Source: Shewanella aquimarina (GTDB taxonomy: Bacteria; Pseudomonadota; Gammaproteobacteria; Enterobacterales; Shewanellaceae). Taken from it: a stretch of DNA of 64,000 nucleotides. Positions within the stretch are counted from its first letter, which is position 1. The number at the start of each line of letters is the position of its first letter. The stretch is from assembly GCF_023349185.1 (NCBI RefSeq), contig NZ_JAKIKY010000002.1, positions 372,001 to 436,000 of the forward strand, written 5' to 3'. The notes beneath the pieces are model-generated. The model saw only the letters and a program-made list of their open reading frames with translations. It made no database searches and had not been told where the DNA came from. Shown here in pieces: positions 34,570 through 41,903 of the stretch. Both the position numbers and the translations under genes were made by a program.

Positions 34570-35895
34570 GAAGGCGAAGAAACCCACCACGTCTGTGACC
34601 GTGGTGAGTACGACACCGCCGGCCAGAGCAGGATCTATGCCTATCTTCTTGAGCAGCATAGGAATGCTAGCGCCTGCCACGACACCAGTGATCAGCACTA
34701 TCACCATGGCGAGACCAAATACCAGTCCCAGCTGCCAGTCGCCAAACCACCTGAGGGCGATGAAGGCGACTAGGGCGGCCCACAGCAGGGCATTGAGCGC
34801 GCCGATACTGAACTCATGACCGATCAGCCTGATGATGTTGTTGCGGTTGACCTGATTGAGCGCAAGGCCCCGGGTCACCAGGGTGAGGGTCTGACTGCCA
34901 GCGACGCCGCCCATGCTGGCCACCACGGGCATCAGCACCGCCAGGGCAACCACCTTCTCGATGGCGGCCTCGAACAGGCCGATCACCCAGGCGGCGAGGA
35001 AGGCGGTAAGCAGGTTAATCCCGAGCCAGAGCGCCCGCCTCGTGGCGCTGCGAACTATGGGAGCAAACATATCCGGGTGGGTGTTAAGGCCAGCCTGGGA
35101 ATAGAGCGCCTTGTCGGCCTCATCCTGAATCACGTCGATCACATCGTCCACCGTGATGCGACCAATAAGTTTTTGTTCGTCGTCCACCACGGGCGCCGAG
35201 AGCAGATCCTGGTCTTTAAAGACCTGGGCGACGCTGCTGGCGGGCATCTGTGGCGTAAATCGGGTTACCTGGGTCGACATCAGCTCACGAATGCTGATAT
35301 CCATCTCGGTGGAGACCAGGAGGCTCAGGGGGACGATTCCAAGCAGGGTGTTGTCGCGATCGACCACCATTAGGCTGTCTAAGTGTTCCGGCAGCTCGCC
35401 CTCGCGCTGGCGCAGACGACGCAGATATCGCAGGGCCGCCTTAACCGAGACATCGGCACGCAGGGCGCTACTATCCACATCCATCAGACCGCCGGCGCTG
35501 TTGTCTGGGTAGTCTCTGACGCGCTCATAGCGCTGCCTGCGCTGGGCGTCCATCGCCTGCACCATGGCCGACACCACGGGCATGGGCAGATCGGCATCGA
35601 TATCCGCCAGCTCATCCATCTGCATCTGGCTCAGACCCATAATGAGTCTGGTTTCTTCTGTCTGTTGGATCAGCGTGCGGCGCAGTGGTTTGGGCAGGGC
35701 CAGCAGCACCTTGGCGCAGCTGCTCGTGGGCACCAGCGCCCAGATCTGTAGTCGTTCTTTGGGAGGCTGAGACTCGAGCAGACGGGCGGTCTCGGCGCTG
35801 GTACATTCGGCTAAAATGTCCTGAATGGCGGCGTTATCGCCCTGAAGTAATGCGCTGTCGAGCCTGTCTGCAAACTGCTGAAATTTGTCTGTCAT
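34540..35895 (-). CDS. mgtE: Magnesium transporter MgtE
   Basis: The 451-residue protein has the three-part MgtE layout: N domain (about 1-130), paired CBS domains (about 135-265, with MSTQVTRFTPQMPASSVAQVF and VDDEQKLIGRITVDDVIDVIQ) and five membrane segments (about 285-450) containing LMPVVASMGGVAGSQTLTL and the ion-site GIDPALAGGVVLTTVTDVVGF. It is a Mg2+ channel gated by cytoplasmic Mg2+. The 3' end overlaps the MscS-family gene by 30 bases on the opposite strand. No M-box leader was seen upstream. Confidence 0.96.
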   Translation of the reverse strand: MTDKFQQFADRLDSALLQGDNAAIQDILAECTSAETARLLESQPPKERLQIWALVPTSSCAKVLLALPKPLRRTLIQQTEETRLIMGLSQMQMDELADIDADLPMPVVSAMVQAMDAQRRQRYERVRDYPDNSAGGLMDVDSSALRADVSVKAALRYLRRLRQREGELPEHLDSLMVVDRDNTLLGIVPLSLLVSTEMDISIRELMSTQVTRFTPQMPASSVAQVFKDQDLLSAPVVDDEQKLIGRITVDDVIDVIQDEADKALYSQAGLNTHPDMFAPIVRSATRRALWLGINLLTAFLAAWVIGLFEAAIEKVVALAVLMPVVASMGGVAGSQTLTLVTRGLALNQVNRNNIIRLIGHEFSIGALNALLWAALVAFIALRWFGDWQLGLVFGLAMVIVLITGVVAGASIPMLLKKIGIDPALAGGVVLTTVTDVVGFFAFLGLATLFIL

Positions 35896-36639
35896 CGAAT
35901 TTCCTTTTGATTGACTATTTGGGGCCTGATTTTCCCAAAATTCAGGTTCATCACAGGGAGTGAATCGATAGTGAGAGCTTAGTCTACTCTAATGAATTTA
36001 ACGCGTTAGTGACAGTACAACGTCTAACCTGGAATACTTAAATGACGTGATGTATTGCTCTTGATTTAACGGGGAAAGGATGAGTGAGAGGGAAGACGAT
36101 GATAGAGTTAATCTTATGAATTTATTGTTTTTTGCACATGTGATGTGGGTAAATGGTATAACTTGAGGTTGGCAGAGCTGTTATATCATCGGCAAGCTAG
36201 AGGCCGCCCACGAGTCGTTCTGCTGTCTGAATCGCTACTGATGCCATAGAGGCCTGATTTTACACAGATAGTAAAGATAATTTAAAACTTTGAAATGCCT
36301 GCCGAAGCTTTATTTCTGGTTCTTGTATTTACGAAGTATTAAATGAAGTTAAAGCTAAGAGGCAGAATAACTCTGTGCAGATACGCCGGTGACAGTCGGT
36401 CTCAGGGCCTAAAATGTTTCCGAGATTTATCGGCATTCCCTCCTTCCGTGGAGGTCAGATGAAACTGTAGAGTGGCCAGGGACGGCCTCATAGCGTGTCA
36501 CTGGCAAATCTCAGTATCAAGTTCGATACAACACCTTAGTAACGTGTTCATTACAATGCACTATCTTAGCGCTTCGTGCGAAAATAATGTTTAAGACGGT
36601 CGCAAGTCGTCTTACTATGTCTACGCAGACCTTAAACCA
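35896..36639. other. 744-base intergenic region without recognised genes
   Basis: It should hold the mgtE promoter on the left (minus strand) and the ppiC 3' end on the right. No coding frame was accepted. TAAGACG/CGTCTTA (about 36592-36614) is a short hairpin near the ppiC stop and could be its weak terminator. The stretch around 36410-36520 has several small complementary arms (CCTCC/GGAGG, GCCAGGGACGGCC) and could be a decayed repeat or a small RNA; evidence is thin. Confidence 0.4.
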
Positions 36640-36918
36640 TCATGTCCTGTAGAGGATCTTCACCACATGCCAGCCGAATTTAGTCTTCACCAGATGCGGG
36701 GTGATTAGCTCGCCGCTGAAGCAGACCTTGTCGAAGGCCGGGACCATCTGTCCTTTCTTGAACTCACCCAGGCTGCCGCCTTTCTTGCCCGATGGGCAGG
36801 TTGAGTGTTTCTTGGCGAGTTGGTCAAACTTGGCGCCCTTGTTGAGCTTTTCGATGATCTCTTCGGCGAGCTCTTTATGTTTGACTAAGATATGAAGCGC
36901 CGCTGCGGTTCTGGCCAT
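36640..36918 (-). CDS. ppiC: Parvulin-type peptidyl-prolyl isomerase
   Basis: The 92-residue protein is a single parvulin domain without signal peptide. It follows E. coli PpiC closely: [10 protein letters not shown] at the start, [20 protein letters not shown] in the middle, [13 protein letters not shown] and [11 protein letters not shown] at the end. It catalyses cis-trans isomerisation of X-Pro bonds in the cytoplasm. The ATG at 36918 is used because AGAGG precedes it and the protein then starts like PpiC; an in-frame start at 36963 would add 15 unconserved residues. Confidence 0.95.
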   Translation of the reverse strand: MARTAAALHILVKHKELAEEIIEKLNKGAKFDQLAKKHSTCPSGKKGGSLGEFKKGQMVPAFDKVCFSGELITPHLVKTKFGWHVVKILYRT

Positions 36919-37059
36919 CTGGTGTTGCCTCTTGGCTAATAAATTGGATCTGATACTGGCCATTATACTGGCTTAGGCTTCGCTGGCCCAAGAGGATTTA
37001 GCCACCTTGGTTTGGGGTTGCCCATTTCTCTCGGCAAAAGGATAGCCAGGATTGTGAAA

Positions 37060-37080
37060 GGGCCTCCGTAAAGGAGACCC
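37060..37080 (-). terminator. Hairpin after the small secreted-protein gene
   Basis: On the minus strand GGGTCTCC pairs with GGAGGCCC (one G-U pair) around five bases, followed by TTTCAC. The U run is weak. Confidence 0.45.
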
Positions 37081-37103
37081 CTAGGTGATTAAATTGCCAA
37101 GCT

Positions 37104-37409
37104 TTAATTTGCCGAGCGTAGGGTCGATTTTCGATAAGAATAGTGATTGTTGATGAGTAGATTCTCAGACAGCGTCATGGCCTTGGCAGTGACCGCCTCC
37201 CCCTCTTGTTGATATTTGCTGACCTGATAGTTAACGAAGTCAACCACATAAACGGGCTTGTTGTCCTGCTTCGCGAGTACCTTGGCGGCCTGTTGCAGGG
37301 CTGCGGCCGATGAGCAATCGTTACATTCAATGGCGGTAAAGTTAGCGAAAGTTGCGCCCGAAAGTGCCGACGAGACGAGTAGGAGTGCTGTAGGGATCAT
37401 CTTATTCAT
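37104..37409 (-). CDS. Small secreted hypothetical protein, 101 residues
   Basis: The protein has a good signal peptide (MNKMIPTALLLVSSALSGATFA) and a mature part of about 78 residues with a CNDC motif near its start (FTAIECNDCSSAAAL). I do not recognise a family. The two cysteines may form a disulphide or bind metal or heme-like ligands, but no CxxCH is present. The start at 37409 is supported by GAGGAAG before it. A perfect Crp-type palindrome lies about 22 bases upstream, so expression probably responds to cAMP-Crp, which in Shewanella controls anaerobic respiration genes. Confidence 0.75.
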   Translation of the reverse strand: MNKMIPTALLLVSSALSGATFANFTAIECNDCSSAAALQQAAKVLAKQDNKPVYVVDFVNYQVSKYQQEGEAVTAKAMTLSENLLINNHYSYRKSTLRSAN

Positions 37410-37430
37410 TATTATCTTCCTCATGGTAAA

Positions 37431-37446
37431 TGTGACCGGTGTCACA
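37431..37446. promoter_or_regulatory. Crp-type operator
   Basis: TGTGACCGGTGTCACA is a perfect match to the Crp consensus TGTGAnnnnnnTCACA, with further symmetric A/T bases on both sides. It sits only 22 bases before the start codon of the small secreted-protein gene, closer than a typical activator site. Confidence 0.75.
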
Positions 37447-37746
37447 TTTATTCTGCTGTGCAAAATATCATCTGTCTAGTTTTTGTCTTAAAAATTAATA
37501 TCTTGTTGATAGCTAAATTAGCGAGCGCTAAGCTTGTGAACGCTGGGTTTGCTCATGAACTAAGGGGCTAACCCATTGAGAAGCCTGGGGGAATGATAAG
37601 CAAGGATCCTATTGGGCGAGTATCTGTGGGAGCAGATGAGGGATTTATTGATTGAGCGCAAGCTTAATGAGGTCAGATAGCTGTCTGACACACTTGGTTT
37701 TGTTATAATTCTTATCCATTTCTAATCGGTTTTTTCGAGGCTTTTG

Positions 37747-38640
37747 ATGGCGCGCAACGTAGGCACGGAACTTGAGCTTATCCATCTGTTTGTGCATCTG
37801 GTGAATACCGGAGGGTTTTCGCAGGTGGCAAAAGAGCTGGGAATACCTGTGGCTACCGTGAGTCGCAAGGTCACTAAGCTGGAGAGCCTGCTCGATACCC
37901 AGCTGATCATGCGCAGTACCCGTAAGCTCAGGCTGACGGAGGAGGGCAGTGAGCTCTTTGGTCGCTATCAAAATGTGGTTGCCCAGTTTGACCGTTGTAG
38001 CGAACCCAGAGTCGAAAAGGCCGAAGGTACGCTGCGCATCGCGGCGCCCGTGTCGATCATCTCGATGATCTTCATCGGGGTGCTGAACGACTTCTCCAAG
38101 GCCTACCCGGATATTCAGCTGCACATTACTCAGAATAACTCCAGCATAGATTTGATCGATGAGGGGGTGGACGTGGCCATTGTCGGCGGCGCCCAGCCGG
38201 ATTCCTCCTGGGTCTCCAAGTCGCTTGGGGTGCTGGATTATGCTTTGTTTGCCTCGCCGGGTTATCTTGCCTGTGCCGGTATTCCTCACCATCCCGATCA
38301 GCTAGCGGAGCATTCCTTGATCAAGGTGTGGCCCCTGTTTAACTGGTCGATGAAACACATTAACGGCGAAGATTTTTACTACGAGGGGCCGGCCAAGTTA
38401 ACCCTTGGGGATCTCAACGGTGCGGTGCGTGCCACGGTAGACGACGGCGGTATTCTCTATGGTCCAGAACTTTTCGTGAAGGAGGAGCTTGCCTCGGGTG
38501 AGCTGCGCCGGGTGTTGCCCGACTGGCAAGGGGAGCAGCGACGTATCTCTCTGCTGTACCATCAGCGTACCCATCAACCCCTAAAGGTAAAGCTGTTTAT
38601 CGAATTTATGCAGGAAAGAGCCAGCTGTTTATTTCATTGA
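37747..38640 (+). CDS. LysR-family transcriptional regulator
   Basis: The 297-residue regulator has an N-terminal helix-turn-helix (LVNTGGFSQVAKELGIPVATVSRKVTKLE) and an effector domain of the AaeR/CrgA type. ATG 37747 follows GAGG (37737-37740); the TTG one codon earlier is an unlikely start. It converges on the lldGFE genes with 100 bases between stops, so a regulatory link to lactate genes is possible but unproven; in Shewanella the known lactate regulator is of another family. Confidence 0.9.
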   Translation: MARNVGTELELIHLFVHLVNTGGFSQVAKELGIPVATVSRKVTKLESLLDTQLIMRSTRKLRLTEEGSELFGRYQNVVAQFDRCSEPRVEKAEGTLRIAAPVSIISMIFIGVLNDFSKAYPDIQLHITQNNSSIDLIDEGVDVAIVGGAQPDSSWVSKSLGVLDYALFASPGYLACAGIPHHPDQLAEHSLIKVWPLFNWSMKHINGEDFYYEGPAKLTLGDLNGAVRATVDDGGILYGPELFVKEELASGELRRVLPDWQGEQRRISLLYHQRTHQPLKVKLFIEFMQERASCLFH

Positions 38641-38681
38641 TTCCGGAACTCTCTTTAAGAGTTTTTCTCTCAGTTTTAACC

Positions 38682-38712
38682 AAAAAAAAGCCACCCTTTA
38701 AAAGCGGTGGCT
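38682..38712 (-). terminator. Intrinsic terminator of the lldEFG operon
   Basis: On the minus strand AGCCACC (38712-38706) pairs with GGTGGCT (38695-38689), followed by a run of eight T (38688-38682 in plus-strand A). It lies 28 bases after the lldG stop. Confidence 0.9.
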
Positions 38713-38740
38713 AGGCAGTTTGAGGCTGCAAAATGGGGGG

Positions 38741-39310
38741 TTAAATTAGGTAGACATTCAAGCTACAGGCACCATGGGCTCCCACAACCAAGGCTTGTTC
38801 GATGTCGGCCGTTTTAGATGGACCGGCAATGAATACGCCGAACTCACCGCTGTTTAAGCCGATCTGTTTAATCGCTTCATGTAGGTTGGCGACCACCTTG
38901 TCGGCGCTCACCACCAGAAACAGGTTCTCACAGATGAAGGGAGTTACCCTGTGGCCCAGGTGTTGGTTATTGACCCAGATGGCACCATTTTCCGCCACGG
39001 CGACATCGCCTGGGATCACCGCAAAGTCGATATCTTTCAGCTCGTGAGCCGTTTCCGGGGCGCTGCGGTTGCCGGTGACACCCTCGACCTGAGAGATCAC
39101 CTGCTTACCTTCTTTGATCAGCTCGTCCACCTTAGCCTGTAAGGCGGCCAGGCCGCCCTCTCTGTGCAGGGTGCCGGCGACAGTGCCTAGGTTGGTTTCA
39201 AACTGGCCGATCACATCGTCAAGACGTGGGCTGACATTGATTGGCGGCATGGCCTGAGGTGCAACCGCGACGCTTTTTAATGCATTGAGAATTGATTGCT
39301 TGCTCGACAT
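38741..39310 (-). CDS. lldG: L-lactate oxidation complex subunit LldG (LutC/LUD domain)
   Basis: The 189-residue protein is a single LUD domain (LutC/YkgG type), with DVAVAENGAIWV and a C-terminal GPSKTADIEQALVVGAHGA. With LldE and LldF it forms the L-lactate dehydrogenase complex described in Shewanella oneidensis, feeding electrons to quinone. It starts three bases after the lldF stop. A strong terminator follows. Confidence 0.93.
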   Translation of the reverse strand: MSSKQSILNALKSVAVAPQAMPPINVSPRLDDVIGQFETNLGTVAGTLHREGGLAALQAKVDELIKEGKQVISQVEGVTGNRSAPETAHELKDIDFAVIPGDVAVAENGAIWVNNQHLGHRVTPFICENLFLVVSADKVVANLHEAIKQIGLNSGEFGVFIAGPSKTADIEQALVVGAHGACSLNVYLI

Positions 39311-39312
39311 GT

Positions 39313-40701
39313 TTATTGACCTCTGTTTTTGTTAAACCAAGCTTCGAAGCTGGACTTAGGTGCGACCGGCAGTTCTCTGTACTTACCCCAGGCGCCCGAG
39401 AATGGCTTGAGCAGTGACCCCGGCAGGATGCGCAGCGCGGTGCGGGCGACACTCATGGAGCAGTTGAGCATGGTCTCGCTGGCCATGAAGTTGCCGACCA
39501 GCGGCATATAGTTGCGCTTGCCGTATGGTAGCTTGCCCGCCTTGGCCTTGAGGCGACGGTGGTGATGGATGATCTTATCCAGCGGCACCTTGGTCGGACA
39601 GACATAGCTACAGCTGCCACACAGGGTACAGGCCCAAGGGATAGAGTGAGTGTCATCGGCCTGTGCACCTACGGCGATACCGATAGGGCCTGGAATCGTG
39701 TAGTTGTAGCTGTAACCACCCGAACGACGATACACGGGGCAGGTGTTCAGGCAGCCGCCACAGCGAATACACTTGAGCGATTCGGCCAGAATCTTGTCTT
39801 TCAGCATGTCGGTACGGCCATTGTCGACGATGATGATGTGCATCTCGCCGCCGTCCTGTGGACCGCGATAGAAGCTGCTGTAGGTGGTAATAGGTTGACC
39901 GGTTGCGTTGCGGGCCAGGGTGCGTAGCAAGATGGCGGCGCTGTCGAGATCTGGCACCATCTTGTCGATACCCATGGAGTGCAGCTGTAGTTTCGGCAGG
40001 TTAGCGCCCATGTCGGCGTTACCTTCGTTGGTGCAGACCACAACGGCGCCTTTATCGGCAATTGCCATGTTGACCCCTGTCATGGCCGCATCGGCCGACA
40101 GGAACTGCTCACGCAGGTGGGCGCGGGCGGCGCGGGTCAGATAGGTGGGGTCCGAGGCGCCGGCCTCTGTGCCTAGCTTGTCGTGGAAGAGGTCGCCCAC
40201 TTCCTCTTTCTTCATGTGGATCGCCGGTACCACGATATGTGACGGTGGCTGCTTGGCCAGCTGGATGATGCGCTCGCCAAGGTCGGTGTCGATCACCTCT
40301 ATGCCTTTGCTCTCCAGGTAAGGGTTAAGGTGACACTCTTCGGTGAGCATCGACTTAGACTTAACCAGCTTCTTCACCTGATGCTTGGCCAGTATGCTGT
40401 GCACTATCTGGTTGTGCTCGGCGCCATCTTTGGCCCAGTGCACCACGATGCCGTTGGCTTGACAGTTCTTCTCGAAGGTCTCTAAGTACTCGCCCAGGTG
40501 GGTCAGAGTATGTAGCTTCATCTCGGAGCCGAGCTGACGCAGTTGTTCCCATTCAGGCAGGCTCCCGGCGGCGCGATCGCGCTTCTCACGCAATACCCAA
40601 AGGGCCTTAGAGTGCCAATCGACGCGCGCCTCATCTTTACAGAAGATGTCGGCCTTCTTCGCATGCACGCCTGAGTTGAGTGCGGTTGTTTGACTAGACA
40701 T
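39313..40701 (-). CDS. lldF: L-lactate oxidation complex iron-sulfur subunit LldF (LutB)
   Basis: The 462-residue protein has an N-terminal LUD domain and two 4Fe-4S motifs, CIRCGGCLNTCPVYRR (about 305) and CTLCGSCSYVCPTKVPLDK (about 355). This matches LutB/LldF, the electron-transfer subunit of the LutABC/LldEFG complex. It lies between lldE (10 bases upstream) and lldG (2 bases downstream) in one operon. Confidence 0.95.
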   Translation of the reverse strand: MSSQTTALNSGVHAKKADIFCKDEARVDWHSKALWVLREKRDRAAGSLPEWEQLRQLGSEMKLHTLTHLGEYLETFEKNCQANGIVVHWAKDGAEHNQIVHSILAKHQVKKLVKSKSMLTEECHLNPYLESKGIEVIDTDLGERIIQLAKQPPSHIVVPAIHMKKEEVGDLFHDKLGTEAGASDPTYLTRAARAHLREQFLSADAAMTGVNMAIADKGAVVVCTNEGNADMGANLPKLQLHSMGIDKMVPDLDSAAILLRTLARNATGQPITTYSSFYRGPQDGGEMHIIIVDNGRTDMLKDKILAESLKCIRCGGCLNTCPVYRRSGGYSYNYTIPGPIGIAVGAQADDTHSIPWACTLCGSCSYVCPTKVPLDKIIHHHRRLKAKAGKLPYGKRNYMPLVGNFMASETMLNCSMSVARTALRILPGSLLKPFSGAWGKYRELPVAPKSSFEAWFNKNRGQ

Positions 40702-40711
40702 GGTCGGCTCC

Positions 40712-41455
40712 TTAGAGGGCTGCGTTGATGACTTCGGCGATATGACGGGTCGCGATCGGCAATAGCTGACGGCGGATCATGCCATCCAGGTGCAGCAGGC
40801 ATGATGGATCGAAGCCCACCGCATAGGTTGCCCCAGTGGCGGCGTGTGCCTGCGCCTTGTCCTTACCCATCTTGGCGGAGACGGCGCCTTCGTCGACGGC
40901 GAAGGTACCACCGAAGCCACAGCATTCGTCGCGGCGATCCGGATAGACGATTTCGATGCCTGGGATGCTGCTCAGTACGGCCTCGACCTTGTTGGTGCGT
41001 GGGCCCATCTGCTCGCTCGGTGTGGCTAAGTCCAACATGCGGATGCCGTGACAGCTCAGCTGCAGGCTGATCTTGTAGTTGAAGGCCTTGTTGTAGGCGG
41101 GAATAGGTGCGACGTCGTGAAGGAATTCGGTCAGCTCGTAGAGCTTATCGATCACCGCCTGGGCTTCCGGGCTGTCGTCGAACTCATGGAAGTTCTCCTT
41201 GGCTGCCACCAGGCAAGAGGCGGCCGGGCAGACGATGGCGTCACACTCGACGCCCTTGAAGGCATTTAACAGCTTGAGGGTGGTCTTCTTGGCTTCATCA
41301 AAACAGCCCGAGTTGGTCATGGGCTGACCGCAACAGGTTTGGCCCTTGGGCAGTATGACCTGATGGCCGAGTTTTTCGAGGAGTTCGACGGTTGCGATGC
41401 CGACATGGGGCATCATCTGGTTCACCAGACAGGGAATGAATAGGGCTATCTTCAT
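40712..41455 (-). CDS. lldE: L-lactate oxidation complex subunit LldE (LutA)
   Basis: The 247-residue protein carries two cysteine-rich CCG domains, TCCGQPMTNSG and DECCGFGGTFAVDEG, as in LutA/GlcF-type subunits that bind non-cubane Fe-S clusters. It is the first gene of lldEFG. In S. oneidensis the genes sit beside the lactate permease lldP and the D-lactate dehydrogenase dld; neither is in this window, so the locus is arranged differently here. Confidence 0.95.
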   Translation of the reverse strand: MKIALFIPCLVNQMMPHVGIATVELLEKLGHQVILPKGQTCCGQPMTNSGCFDEAKKTTLKLLNAFKGVECDAIVCPAASCLVAAKENFHEFDDSPEAQAVIDKLYELTEFLHDVAPIPAYNKAFNYKISLQLSCHGIRMLDLATPSEQMGPRTNKVEAVLSSIPGIEIVYPDRRDECCGFGGTFAVDEGAVSAKMGKDKAQAHAATGATYAVGFDPSCLLHLDGMIRRQLLPIATRHIAEVINAAL

Positions 41456-41903
41456 GAAGCACTCTCTTTTTTTGATGGCTGCATGTGGGCGAATGCGCTG
41501 GCTTATCGTGCCGCTACAGGTGGCATAAGCTGGTTATTTAGCCCATGTTGCAGGGTTATTTGTGATGATAATTTAAGCTTATATCCACATAATAAGTAGT
41601 GCTAATTTAGTAAATATATATACGTATTTTTTCATTTCTGAAACAGGATGATTTCGCTCACTCATTAATGAAAAATGTCACTGATCCAGGTCAAAAAAGG
41701 CTTGATTTAAACAATTATATGAAACGGTTGTTTAAATTTTTTATTTGGGCGTACATCTGTAACCTTTTGAAAAGAATGGTCTTAATTTTAAGTTATGTTT
41801 GTAACTGTAAAATAAAGCATTTTTTTGAGGTTAGAATGTTTGATCTAATTCGTTTTTTGTGACGTAATGCACACTAGGTTTTCTGGTCGGATGAGTCTGA
41901 AAG
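41456..41903. other. AT-rich divergent region between lldE and fadE
   Basis: The 448 bases hold promoters for both lactate and fatty-acid genes. A 10-base-arm inverted repeat and a PsrA-like box lie at 41705-41737. An apparent 64-codon frame at 41668-41862 is low-complexity and overlaps these sites, so it was not accepted. Confidence 0.5.
41705..41737. promoter_or_regulatory. Inverted repeat and PsrA-like operator upstream of fadE
   Basis: ATTTAAACAA (41705-41714) is the exact reverse complement of TTGTTTAAAT (41728-41737). Inside, GAAAC-GGTT-GTTTA (41721-41734) fits the PsrA pattern [G/C]AAACn2-4GTTT[G/C] but for the last base. PsrA is the fatty-acid degradation repressor in Shewanella, which suits a site before fadE. 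Confidence 0.5.

Noticed and set aside
35896-36000. M-box magnesium riboswitch before mgtE
   Set aside because: The leader lacks recognisable M-box conserved blocks and is short and AT-rich.
36410-36520. Possible small RNA or decayed dispersed repeat in the mgtE-ppiC gap
   Set aside because: Only short complementary arms and no promoter or terminator pair; too weak to annotate.
37645-38292. 215-codon minus-strand frame opposite the LysR gene
   Set aside because: Antisense to a clear LysR helix-turn-helix; no domain signature.
41668-41862. 64-codon open frame between lldE and fadE
   Set aside because: Low-complexity, AT-driven frame overlapping the PsrA-like box and inverted repeat, with no ribosome site.
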